Of a stretch of DNA of 64,000 nt, positions 55,694 through 64,000 are shown piece after piece; the stretch's first letter is position 1, and every line of letters starts with the position of its first letter. The DNA comes from Prorocentrum cordatum. Taxonomy: Eukaryota; Sar; Dinophyceae; Prorocentrales; Prorocentraceae. The notes under the pieces are model-generated. The model ran no database searches and was not told the origin of the DNA. It saw nothing but the letters and a program-made list of their open reading frames with translations. The stretch spans positions 1 through 64,000 of the forward strand of contig CAUYUJ010001383.1 in the NCBI GenBank assembly GCA_963575745.1, given 5' to 3'. The translations under genes were made by a program, and so were the position numbers.

Positions 55694-55740
55694 TCGTCGC
55701 CGTCTTCGCCGCCGTCGTCGCCGTCGTCGTCGCCGCCGTT
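50935..55740. repeat. 4.8-kb degenerate (GTC/GCC)n array
   Basis: Nearly uninterrupted triplets, mostly GTC with GCC, ACC, GTT, TTC and CTC variants. Frames on both strands stay open for more than 1,200 codons because the triplets rarely yield stops (poly-Val/Ala, poly-Ser/Pro, poly-Arg, and poly-Asp/Gly or poly-Thr/Ala on the other strand). Higher-order segments recur: CGTTTTCGCAGTCGT with CTCGTCGAAGCCGTC at about 53046-53100 and again at 55269-55320. Confidence 0.95.
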
Positions 55741-55984
55741 TGCCGCGCACCCGCCAACTGCTCGGCGCGCCCTGGCGGGCCCGCGGCCGCGCGGGGCCCG
55801 CGGAGGCGTCCGCTCAGCACCGCAAAGCCGCGGCGCGGCCGCCGCGGCGGCGTCCGCGAAGGCGCCGCGGCTGGCGGCGGGCGCTCCGCCGGCCGCCGCG
55901 CCGCGCTGCACGGCCGGTCGCCGCCGGCGCCGCGCGGCCGGCGCCGAGCGGAGAGCCCTGCGGCCGAGCGGCGGGGGCCTACGC
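55741..55984. other. GC-rich spacer
   Basis: Extremely GC-rich unique DNA. All frames are arginine/alanine-rich by composition. Confidence 0.4.
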
Positions 55985-56135
55985 GAGGGGACCCTGGCGC
56001 CAGCGGGCACGCGAGGGGCCCTACGCGAGGGGCCCGACGCGTGGGGCCCTCGCGAGGGGCCCCACGCGTGGGCTCTGCGCGAGGGCCTGCGCGAGGGCCC
56101 ACGTGAGGGCCTGCGCGTGGGCCCCTCTGCGCGGC
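55985..56135. repeat. GCGAGGGGCCC-type 11-16-bp minisatellite
   Basis: About ten units of GCG(A/T)GGGGCCC(T/A)ACG and GCGAGGGCCTGC. Confidence 0.85.
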
Positions 56136-56193
56136 CGTGGCCGTCGCTCCGGGGGCCCCAGGGGTCAGCCCATCTCCTCTGCGCAGGGGGAGC

Positions 56194-56608
<415 letters not shown>

Positions 56609-57200
56609 ACCTCTCGGAGGTGCGCGCGGACTTCGTAGACCTCGGAAGTCCGCGCGAACCTTGTTCGTGCCTCTGGCGCCGCCGCTGGCGCGCTCCGCGC
56701 GCCGCCCAGACATCTGGCGCCGTGGAAAGATCGAAGCAGAGGTTGTTTTTGTTCTCCACCGTTTGGGGCCCCTCGGGCCCTGGACGGGGCCTCGGCGCCG
56801 TCAAAGAAGCTCGGGATGACACGCCCGTCCCAGGTGATTAGGTGGCAGGGGGCCCGTGCCTCGAACAGAAATCGAGACGCCGCATGTTTGGGTCTGCGCG
56901 GGAGGTCCTCCTCCTCCTCCTCCTCCTCCTCCTCCTCCTCCTCCTCCTCCTCCTCCTCCCAACGAGGCACGCGCACCGAGCCCTTGGAGGCACGCGCGGA
57001 CCTCGAGGGTCGGCGCTGGAGCCCGCTGTCCGGCGCCTCCAGTCTCGCCGCCGGCGGGCTCCGCGCGCCGACATCCAAGACATCCGCGCGGAGCCTCGAG
57101 CGCGTGCGCTGGTGCTGCCGAGGCAGAGGGGGAGGTCCTGCGCCGATCCAGGAGGTCCGCGCGGGCCTCCGAGCTCCGGACGTGCATGCTAAATGATGGC
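56609..57200. other. GC-rich spacer with a (CTC)n tract
   Basis: CTC triplets at 56906-56962. The rest is unique. Minus-strand frames are open downstream of the candidate exon at 57817-57990 but not convincingly coding. Confidence 0.5.
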
Positions 57201-57209
57201 GCCTTCTCT

Positions 57210-57244
57210 GCTCTTCGATACTCGGCGTCGGCGGAGCAGATCCA

Positions 57245-57339
<95 letters not shown>

Positions 57340-57473
57340 CGCTGGCGTCGCCGCCCTCGTCGTCGTCGTTGTTGACCTCGTCCTCGTCGCGATCTTGCCC
57401 TCGTCCTCCTCATCGTCCTCGTCCTCGTCCTCCTCGTCGTCCTCGTCCTCGTCATTGTCCTCGTCGTCGTCGT

Positions 57474-57547
<74 letters not shown>

Positions 57548-57836
57548 TCGTCGTTCTCGCCCTCGTCCTCGTCGTCGTCTTGCCCTCATCCTCGGCCTCG
57601 TCCTCGTCGTCCTCCTCCTCGTTGTCGTCCTCGTTCTCGTCCTCGTCATCGTCGTCGCCGTTGTCGTCGCCGCCGTCGCCGCCAGCGTCGTCGTCGTCGT
57701 CGTCCTCGTCCTGATCCTCGTCCTCGTCCTCGTCCTCGCCGTCGTCGCCGTGGCCGTCGCCGTCGTCGTCGTGGCCGCTGCCGCCGCCGCCGCCCTTGGT
57801 GTCTCGCTCTCCGATCCTCGGCGTAGGCGGAGAAGA
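57210..57836. repeat. (GTC)n array flanked by a 31-bp imperfect direct repeat
   Basis: 57210-57240 and 57806-57836 match at 27 of 31 positions (core GCTCT-CGAT-CTCGGCGT-GGCGGAG-AGA). The 565 bp between are GTC/CTC/GCC triplets. On the minus strand the left edge of the array reads GCCGAG before GATCGG, the same GAG-GATC junction as in the Rep-like gene intron. Confidence 0.85.
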
Positions 57837-57990
57837 GCTGGTCCAGGTCCTTGAGCTCCTCCGCGGCGCCCGCCTGCGGCGCCGCCTGTGGCGCCGCCGC
57901 GGGCGCGGGGGCCCAGCTGGCGGCCAGCAGCGGGGGCGCCAGGCGCCTGCGCGGGGGGAGTCCGTCTCCTCGCCATCGCTCGGACGTCCA
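57817..57990 (-). CDS. Candidate exon fragment ending LDQLFSAYAE
   Basis: The minus strand reads RLAPPLLAASWAPAPAAAPQ, AAPQAGAAEELKDLDQLFSA, YAE with strongly biased GCC, CTC, GAG and CAG codons and an Ala/Pro linker leading to an amphipathic helix. It stops being protein-like where the GAC array begins. If the array is an intron (57816 to 57221, GA-AG), the next residues would be YRRAEKAPSF. No family recognised, and the start is unknown. Confidence 0.3.
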
Positions 57991-58104
57991 TTCCCGCCGC
58001 AGTCGTCGCCGCCGCCCTGCTCGGGCGAAGTGTGCCCTCTGCGCACGCGCACACTTCAGGGGGAGTGGCGAAGGAGGGGGGGCATGGGCTCAGGGGAGGC
58101 GTAG

Positions 58105-58215
58105 GCTTGATTCGCCCGAGTCTCGATTCGCCTGGCTCCATTCGCCCGGATCGATTCGCCGAGTCTCCATTCGCCCGGCTCGATTCGCCCAGCTCAATTC
58201 GCGCGGCTCGAGGGG
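58105..58215. repeat. ATTCGCCCGGCTCG minisatellite
   Basis: Seven units of about 14-18 bp (GATTCGCCCGAGTCTC variants). Confidence 0.9.
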
Positions 58216-58489
58216 GGGGGATGGGCTCAGGGGAGGGGGCTGGCCCAGGGGGGAGGGATAATCATTGTCTTCTCGAACGACATGCGTTATTCTTGCAAGA
58301 AATATTGTCTGGCCGTGTCGCGGAATTATGTCATGCAGTGCCTCTTTGGGGGAATGATTTCTCGAACGACAACTTGAAGTGAGACTGTTTGGCCGTGTCG
58401 CGGGATATATCTTGCAGTGCCTCTTTGGAGCGGCATGGAGAATCATACACAATATTAGCAGATGTCCGGAGAAACGCCTGAAGATATTC

Positions 58490-58890
58490 TGGGGGAAACT
58501 CAGATCCCCTCGAGGCGTGAAACAATAACGACGTCTGTGAGCCCTTACTGGGCCTCGGGACCGTCAAACAACGACTCGGGATGAAAAGCCGGCCCCTGGG
58601 GATTGGGTCGAGACCCCTGGGGGTGAGTCGAAGTTCTGAAAAGCCTGTCGTCGGGGGTCTGAGACAATCGACTTGGCATCTTCGACGCATCGCCGACATC
58701 GGCGCGCCAAAGAGACCACCGCTGGGGAAAGCTCAGATCCCCTCGGGGCGTGAAACAATAACGACGAGAGGTGCTTTTGTTGCTATTTCCAGCCTCTGTG
58801 GGCCCTTACGTCGGGGGTCTGAGACCATCGACTCGGCATCGTCGACGCATCGCCGACACCGGCGCGCGAAAGAGACCACCGATGGGCTAT
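58490..58890. repeat. Dispersed repeat family A, copy 2, with internal duplication
   Basis: GGGCCTCGGGACCGTCAAAC, GGGATGAAAAGCCGGCCCC and GGGTCGAG at 58552-58620 match 5510-5580. Two blocks recur inside: CAGATCCCCTCG-GGCGTGAAAC (58501, 58733) and GTCGGGGGTCTGAGAC followed by GACGCATCGCCGACA-CGG (58650 and 58812), about 162-230 bp apart. Confidence 0.7.
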
Positions 58891-59039
58891 CCTGGCCACG
58901 GCGAGCCTCGGCCACTGACAGGCCCCCCGACCTTGGTCGGGTGTTGCTAGAAGTACCCCTGGCCCAAGGTGCCCCCAGGATTCTCGGAGTGGCCCAGACG
59001 GCCTCCAGGGCACCCCTCACGAGGCCCAGAGGGCCCCAG

Positions 59040-59350
59040 GGGCTCCACAATGGAGCGAAAAGCTGGGGGCACCTTGGGCCAGGGGCACTTCTAGCAACAC
59101 CCGACCTTGGACTGAGGAGCACCCCGGGAACCGGAGCCCCCACGGAGCCCTCAAAGGGGCCCCTGCTTCAGACTCGTGGCTGCGTCGGCGATGGGTGCGT
59201 GATGTGGGGGTCGAGGCGCTCTTCCCGACGTTGGCTTGAGGAGCACCCCGGGCACCGGAGCCCCCCCCTGAACCCTCAAAGGGGCCCCTGCTTCAGACAC
59301 ACGGCTGCGTCGGCGATGGGTGTGTGATGTGGGGGCCGAGGCGCTCCCCC
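59040..59350. repeat. Approximately 123-bp tandem duplication
   Basis: GAGGAGCACCCCGGG, ACCGGAGCCCCC, CTCAAAGGGGCCCCTGCTTC and GGCTGCGTCGGCGATGGGTG occur in the same order at 59115-59215 and 59238-59340. Nearby, the segment around 58930-59000 is partly complementary to 59040-59100 (CTTGGGCCAGGGG-ACTTCTAGCAACACC), an inverted repeat. Confidence 0.85.
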
Positions 59351-59580
59351 TGAGCCCAATGAATTGCGTAACCCCCCTGACGGCACCCCTCTGGCCCGAA
59401 TGGCCAGGCCAATGAATCCGCAACGCATGGGAAGAGGAGACACAGCAGGGAGAAAGAAGAGACACAACGGAGGGAAAGAGGAGACACCATGCAGGGACAG
59501 GGGCGATGCCACCAAGGGGCGGTGAGGGGGTCGGTGCGCTCCCCCCACCGAGCCCAAATGCCCCGCCCCCATGCTCCCTC
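59351..59580. other. Spacer with AGGGAAAGAGGAGACAC repeats
   Basis: Three units of GGGAAAGAGGAGACAC-like sequence at about 59420-59500. No gene. Confidence 0.5.
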
Positions 59581-59582
59581 CC

Positions 59583-59830
59583 CCCCGCTCCTTGCTCCTC
59601 CTCCTCCTCCTCCTCCTCCTCCTCACGACCCCCCTCCTCGCCCCCCCTGCCTCCCTCCCTCCCTCCCTCCCTCCCTCCCTCCCTCCTCCTCCTCCTCCTC
59701 CTCCTCCTCCTCCTCCTCCTCCTCCTCCTCCTCCTCCTCCTCCTCTTCCTCCTCCTCCTCGTCCTCCCTGCCTCCCTACTTCCCTCCTCCCTCCCTCTCC
59801 CCTCCTGTTCCCCCTCCCCCTCCTGCTCCT
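59583..59830. repeat. (CTC)n and (CCCT)n pyrimidine tract
   Basis: CTC triplets at 59596-59622 and 59685-59765, and CCCT tetramers at 59650-59685. Confidence 0.95.
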
Positions 59831-59999
59831 GCTCCTCCCAAGCCCAGCCCCGTGCCAGTGCTGCTCGATACTCCTCTGGGGGAGTCGGCTGGGGACGCAT
59901 GGCGCCACTAAAGGTGCGGGGTGCCACACCCGACGAGCACCCCAGGGGAGCCCCCAGTGGAGTGAGCAGCGGGGCGACAGTGACAAGGGGCCAGCAGGT

Positions 60000-60340
60000 G
60001 TGCTGGCCTCCAGGACACTGCCCGGCGGCAATGCCGGCAGTTCTGCTTTCATTCCACAGATGCGCACCTGAGGTACCGACCTCCAGGACACAGCCAGGCG
60101 GCAACGCTGGCGGTCCTGTCTACTCTCCACACACGCGCACAAGAGGCACTCACATTCAAGTCACAACCTGGTGACTAGGCCGGCGGGCCTGAACATATAG
60201 CCCATTCGCGAGGCATCGACCTCCGGGACACAGACGGGCGGCAATGCCGTTCTGTCCTGTGAACTCTCTCCACCCTCGCACGCCTGAGGTACGGACCTCC
60301 AGGACATAGCCTGGCAGACAGGCCGGCGGTCCTGCCTCCA
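60000..60340. repeat. Approximately 80-130-bp minisatellite, four units
   Basis: ACCTCCAGGACAC-GCC-GGCGGCAATGCCGGC-GT-CTG repeats near 60004, 60080, 60218 and 60292. Confidence 0.75.
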
Positions 60341-60756
60341 CTTGCCCAGGAAAGGTGCGGCCCCACTGCACCGCCATTGTGTCTCCCCGAGGCTCGTTGG
60401 TGAGGCGGGAGCTGGGATGCCCAGCCCTGTCGATGAATAGGTCTTGGCATCCGTATCCGAGCACTTTTATCTAAAACATGTTCTGGCTACTGCCTCACCA
60501 GAGCCCACGCATTCTTTCCGGTACGAAAGCTCGGATCTGGTAGCACTATCTACAGTCGTGCGACGGTGCACCGCAGAGCAAGCACACCAGAGGATTTGTT
60601 AACCCAGGGCGCGCCGCACACCAGACGATGAATGGAATCCAAGGCGCGCCGCACCCCAGAGGATTCGGCTCCGGCGGGGCCACCGTGCCCTCCGGGGTGG
60701 CGACACCAGAGACCTGGGCCCACCAACTGGAAGAGAAAAAAGTCGCCGTGAAGATA
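60341..60756. other. Spacer, no gene recognised
   Basis: Unique DNA. GGCGCGCCGCAC-CCAGA occurs twice (60609, 60643). Confidence 0.4.
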
Positions 60757-60847
60757 AACTTCTGGCGCTCCGCGCTGGAGCCCCCCTCCCTGGCTCGCGG
60801 GGGGCCCCCGCGCGGATCCCAAAAATCCGCGCGGAGCGCCAAAAGTT
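60757..60847. repeat. 91-bp nested hairpin (small MITE-like inverted repeat)
   Basis: Outer arms 60757-60775 and 60829-60847 pair over 19 bp with one mismatch (AACTT-TGGCGCTCCGCGC). Inner arms 60808-60817 and 60825-60834 (CCGCGCGGAT) pair perfectly with a 7-nt loop and overlap the outer right arm. No coding. It may be a MITE, a structured RNA or a degenerate intron border. Confidence 0.75.
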
Positions 60848-60924
60848 ATGTTTATGACGTACCTTCTTCTTCGAGTATTGCCTCAAGTCCTCCCGAGCCC
60901 AGCTGCCCTCCCCCTCCGACGCCG

Positions 60925-61090
60925 CCCCCGACAACGATAACAACGATAACAACGATAACAACGGTAACAACGACAGCGATAACAACGATGACAACGATAC
61001 TAACGATGCCAACGACAACAACGACAGCAACGATACCAACGATACCCACGACGGCAACGACGACCACGACGGCAGCGACAACGACAGCAA
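60925..61090. repeat. (AACGAT/AACAACG)n repeat
   Basis: Degenerate ACAACGATA and ACGACAGCA units over about 165 bp. Confidence 0.9.
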
Positions 61091-61344
61091 CGAGAGCAAC
61101 GACGCCCCCCCCCCCCCAGCGCCTGGAGGCCGCCGGCGTGAACATGTCGTCCCCGCCCGCGGCGGCCGCGGGGCCGGCGGCGGCGCGGCCCGCCGCCCGC
61201 TCGGGCGGCGCCCTCGAGCGCGCCCCCGGGCCAGCCGCCGGGGCGCCGCCGGGCGGCAGCGTGGGCGGCGCCGGGAGGTCGCCGAACCTGCGGGGGGCCG
61301 GGCGGCGCCCAGGCCTCGCGCCGCAGACGCAGACCCCCCTGGCG

Positions 61345-61525
61345 CGGTGACGAAAATCACGACGGGAGGTTGTTCGCCATTTTCGGCCTCCAGGGGGCCT
61401 CGCCGGGCATCAGGACCGTCAACAAAACGAGTCAGGATGAGAAGCCGGTCCCGGGGAAAGGGTCCAGACCTCTGGGGGCCGACGTCGCGAACAAGTCACG
61501 ACGTCGGGGGTCTGGGGATCCGGGC
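61345..61525 (+). repeat. Dispersed repeat family A, copy 3
   Basis: GACGGGAGGTTGTTCGCC, GGGGGCCTCGCCGGGC, GGACCGTCAACAAAACGA, CAGGATGAGAAGCCGGTCCC and GACGTCGGGGGTCTGGGG appear in the same order as at 5459-5625. Confidence 0.7.
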
Positions 61526-62056
61526 GCCGCTACCTGCTCACAGCGGGTGGACGTCTTCCCCCGAGTGCGGGGCCCAGGGCCCTGGCAGATCGATCCGGCT
61601 CCAAGAGTGACGCAGAAAGATCTCGGGTGGTGATTGTTTTTTTGCTCTAAAATTTCTGACTCCGCGGGTCACGGCAAGGCAGTATTCGAGTTTGCCCACA
61701 ACTCTAAATGGGGCAGAAGATTACAGAGGGTACTGCTTCTGTCGTCCATGGCGCCATCGGTGCAAGTCCTGCCCTATTGAAGCTTCTTGGACCCCCTTCT
61801 ACAACCTTTTGTACGTGCGTTCCTGCGATGCTGCATTGTTCTGGCCACGTCCGAACGTGCAGGGGGCAAGGGGCGGCGATGGGGCCCTGAGATCCTGGCG
61901 TTTGACAGAGCGTTTTTCGCCTGGTTTCACCTGCGGGGCGCCGATGTGAAACCCCGTGGCGCTGGCAAGATCCCAGGGACCTGGACGTTGAGATCGGTGC
62001 CGCCCAACATTCTGCCTTGTCATGAAATACGACGTATTTCAGCAGCGCGACAGACA
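61526..62056. other. Spacer, no gene recognised
   Basis: Unique DNA. AAATACGACGTATTT near 62023 is a 15-nt near-palindrome. Confidence 0.4.
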
Positions 62057-62665
<609 letters not shown>

Positions 62666-63675
62666 CCATCCGCTGCCCGTGGGGATGCGACGAGGCGGCT
62701 ACGGTCCGACACCTGGCTTGGCGCTGCTCAACACTCGACGGGCCTCGGCAGCAGACGGCGGAACCCGACACAAGCCAGAAGCAACACATCTGGTCCCGAG
62801 GGCTGGTGCCCGACCCGCGAGCCGAGGCGCCGCTGCCTTTCGCTCGCACGCTGGTGAGACGCTCGGGCTCGCACCCAAAGTCCGTCTTCGTGCGCGAGAT
62901 CTTCCTCGACGGCTCCGCCTTCCGCTCCACGGCCAAGGTGCTTGCGCGCGCGGGCTGGGCGGCGGTCACGACGTGGGGGGCTGACGATTCGGAGAGCAGC
63001 TCGGCGTGGGGAAACGTGGCCTGGCCGCCCTCCCAGGACAGCGGCCGGGGAGCTGCAGGCGGCAGTGGAGGCCCTGCGAGGCGGCGTCGGGCCGCTCACC
63101 CTCTACACCGACTCGGCGATGGTGCACGACGGCTGGGCCTTCGGCAAGCGCTGGTGTCTGGAGTGGGGTCGGCCCTGCCGCGGGCTGTGGTTGCAGTTCG
63201 GGCATCTCGGCGAGGACTACACGGTGACACCGTGGTGCAAGTTTGGAAGGTGAAAGCGCACGCGACGGAGCAGCACGTCCGCGACGGCCTCATCACGGAC
63301 AGGCAGCGCGCGGGCAACGCCAGCGCGGACCGCATCCGCAAGCCAGGAGGCAGCCGCTCTCCACGGCGTCCCGCAAGCGTGGCTCGACATCGTGGAGAGC
63401 GTCTCCGACTGGCTGGGCGAGGCCATGCAGGAGGGCGACTCGCTGCTGCGGGCGCCCGACGGGTTCGAGGCGCCTGGCCTTGAGGCGATCAGGTGGGCTT
63501 GGGCGGGCTGCCGACAGCGTCCAGTGGCAGCCTGCGGGGTCGGCGGGCCCGACTGCGCCTTCCGCGCCTGCGACCGCCATGGCACGGCGCTGCTTCTGGG
63601 CGAGACGGTCTGCTGGAGCTGCGGGGTCTGCGCCGCCGCATGCGCCCTCGTGCAGGGGGGCCGAACGGCCGCCCG
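62666..63675 (+). pseudogene. LINE C-terminal region with RNase H domain, frameshifted
   Basis: Starts with a zinc-knuckle-like CPWGCDEAATVRHLAWRC (from about 62670), then REIFLDGSAF (first RNase H Asp, about 62911) and ARAGWAAVTTW. A frame change near 63040 leads to GELQAAVEALRGG (Glu) and LTLYTDSAMVHDGWAFGKRW (second Asp near 63107). A further change near 63235 gives VWKVKAHATEQHVRDGLITD, RAGNASAD (His and last Asp). Another leads to HGVPQAWLDIVESVSDWLGE and a Cys pair HGTALLLGETVCWSCGVC near 63575-63630. RNase H would degrade the RNA strand during reverse transcription. The reverse transcriptase itself is missing to the left. It is a different lineage from the 35.8-kb element, which lacks RNase H. 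Confidence 0.75.
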
Positions 63676-64000
63676 CAGCAGAGGCTCGGGCGACGGCGCA
63701 GGAGCGGCGGGAGCAGCCGTTCTCGCCTTGGCGGCCGCCGCGCTGGCGGCACGCCCTCGCGGCGAGGCCGAGGGCGGTGGCGGGGGCGGCGAGGAGGGGC
63801 CGCCGAGGCAGAGGGGGGGCGCCGCTGGCAGAGGGATCGCTGGCTGGAGGATCCGCCGAAGCGGAGGTGCCAGCCGCCGCCGAGGCGCCTCTGCCCCCCC
63901 CGCCCCGCCGGGGCCAGGACGGCGAGGCCGCGGCCGCGGCGGAGGCCGCGGCCGAGGTCGGGAGCGCGCCGCTGGAGCGGAGGCCCCAATGGTGTAGGCC
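63676..64000. other. GC-rich low-complexity end of the window
   Basis: GGC/GAG/GCC-rich. A frame continues from the LINE fragment to a stop at 63995-63997, but its residues are Gly/Ala/Arg-rich without recognisable structure. Confidence 0.5.

Noticed and set aside
50869-56106. Very long open frames (over 1,200 codons) on both strands
   Set aside because: They consist almost entirely of GTC/GCC triplets and are open because the repeat rarely makes stops. Composition and mutual overlap on both strands argue against coding.

Overview
The window reads as nuclear DNA of a dinoflagellate. It has large blocks of trinucleotide repeats (CAT, GTC/GAC, CTC, GTT) and many minisatellites. The few protein-coding islands are GC-rich and interrupted, and decayed non-LTR retrotransposons carry reverse transcriptase of the type I associate with dinoflagellates. 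One intron appears to use a GA donor and an AG acceptor inside a direct repeat. I cannot name the species. No rRNA, tRNA, CRISPR array or bacterial-style operon was recognised.

Layout. 1-9 kb: purine-rich, G-rich, GAC and CAT tracts, a partial C-terminus at the left edge and a duplicated GATC-rich array. 9-22.5 kb: a locus bounded by inverted copies of one repeat family (family B: one minus-strand copy at 9.1-10.6 kb, three plus-strand copies at 18.9-22.5 kb). Its centre is a minus-strand two-exon gene (13164-17892, about 1476 residues) for a Helitron-like HUH replication initiator with a long N-terminal array of HTH-like repeats. 23.7-26.6 kb: an interrupted plus-strand gene with an SHCW/RGWC-type N-terminal region and C-terminal leucine-rich repeats; its intron holds about 0.9 kb of ATG repeats. 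28-46 kb: an AT-richer graveyard of non-LTR elements, with one long reverse transcriptase copy (35.8-38.75 kb), 5'-truncated copies at 41-42.5 and 45.7-46.1 kb, a minus-strand remnant at 30.4-31.4 kb, and an endonuclease (EEP) module at 43.9-45.1 kb. 46-50.9 kb: C-rich minisatellites with a MITE-like insertion, then poorly annotated sequence. 50.9-55.7 kb: a 4.8-kb degenerate GTC/GCC array. 55.7-62.6 kb: GC-rich spacers, CAT/GTC/CTC arrays and several duplicated units. 62.7-63.7 kb: the RNase H end of another LINE.

How the parts relate: almost everything recognisable is mobile. The best candidate for an undescribed system is the Helitron-like gene. It combines an HUH/Tyr core with a novel repeat array. 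Its exons carry a strong, strand-specific excess of the tetranucleotide GTAT. Its only evident intron is a GAC-repeat block flanked by a 20-bp direct repeat. Two other trinucleotide arrays (56.2-56.6 and 57.2-57.8 kb) are flanked by direct repeats in the same way, suggesting that microsatellite blocks here may move or be gained as introner-like units.

All counts and alignments were made by eye. Long open frames inside simple repeats were not treated as genes.
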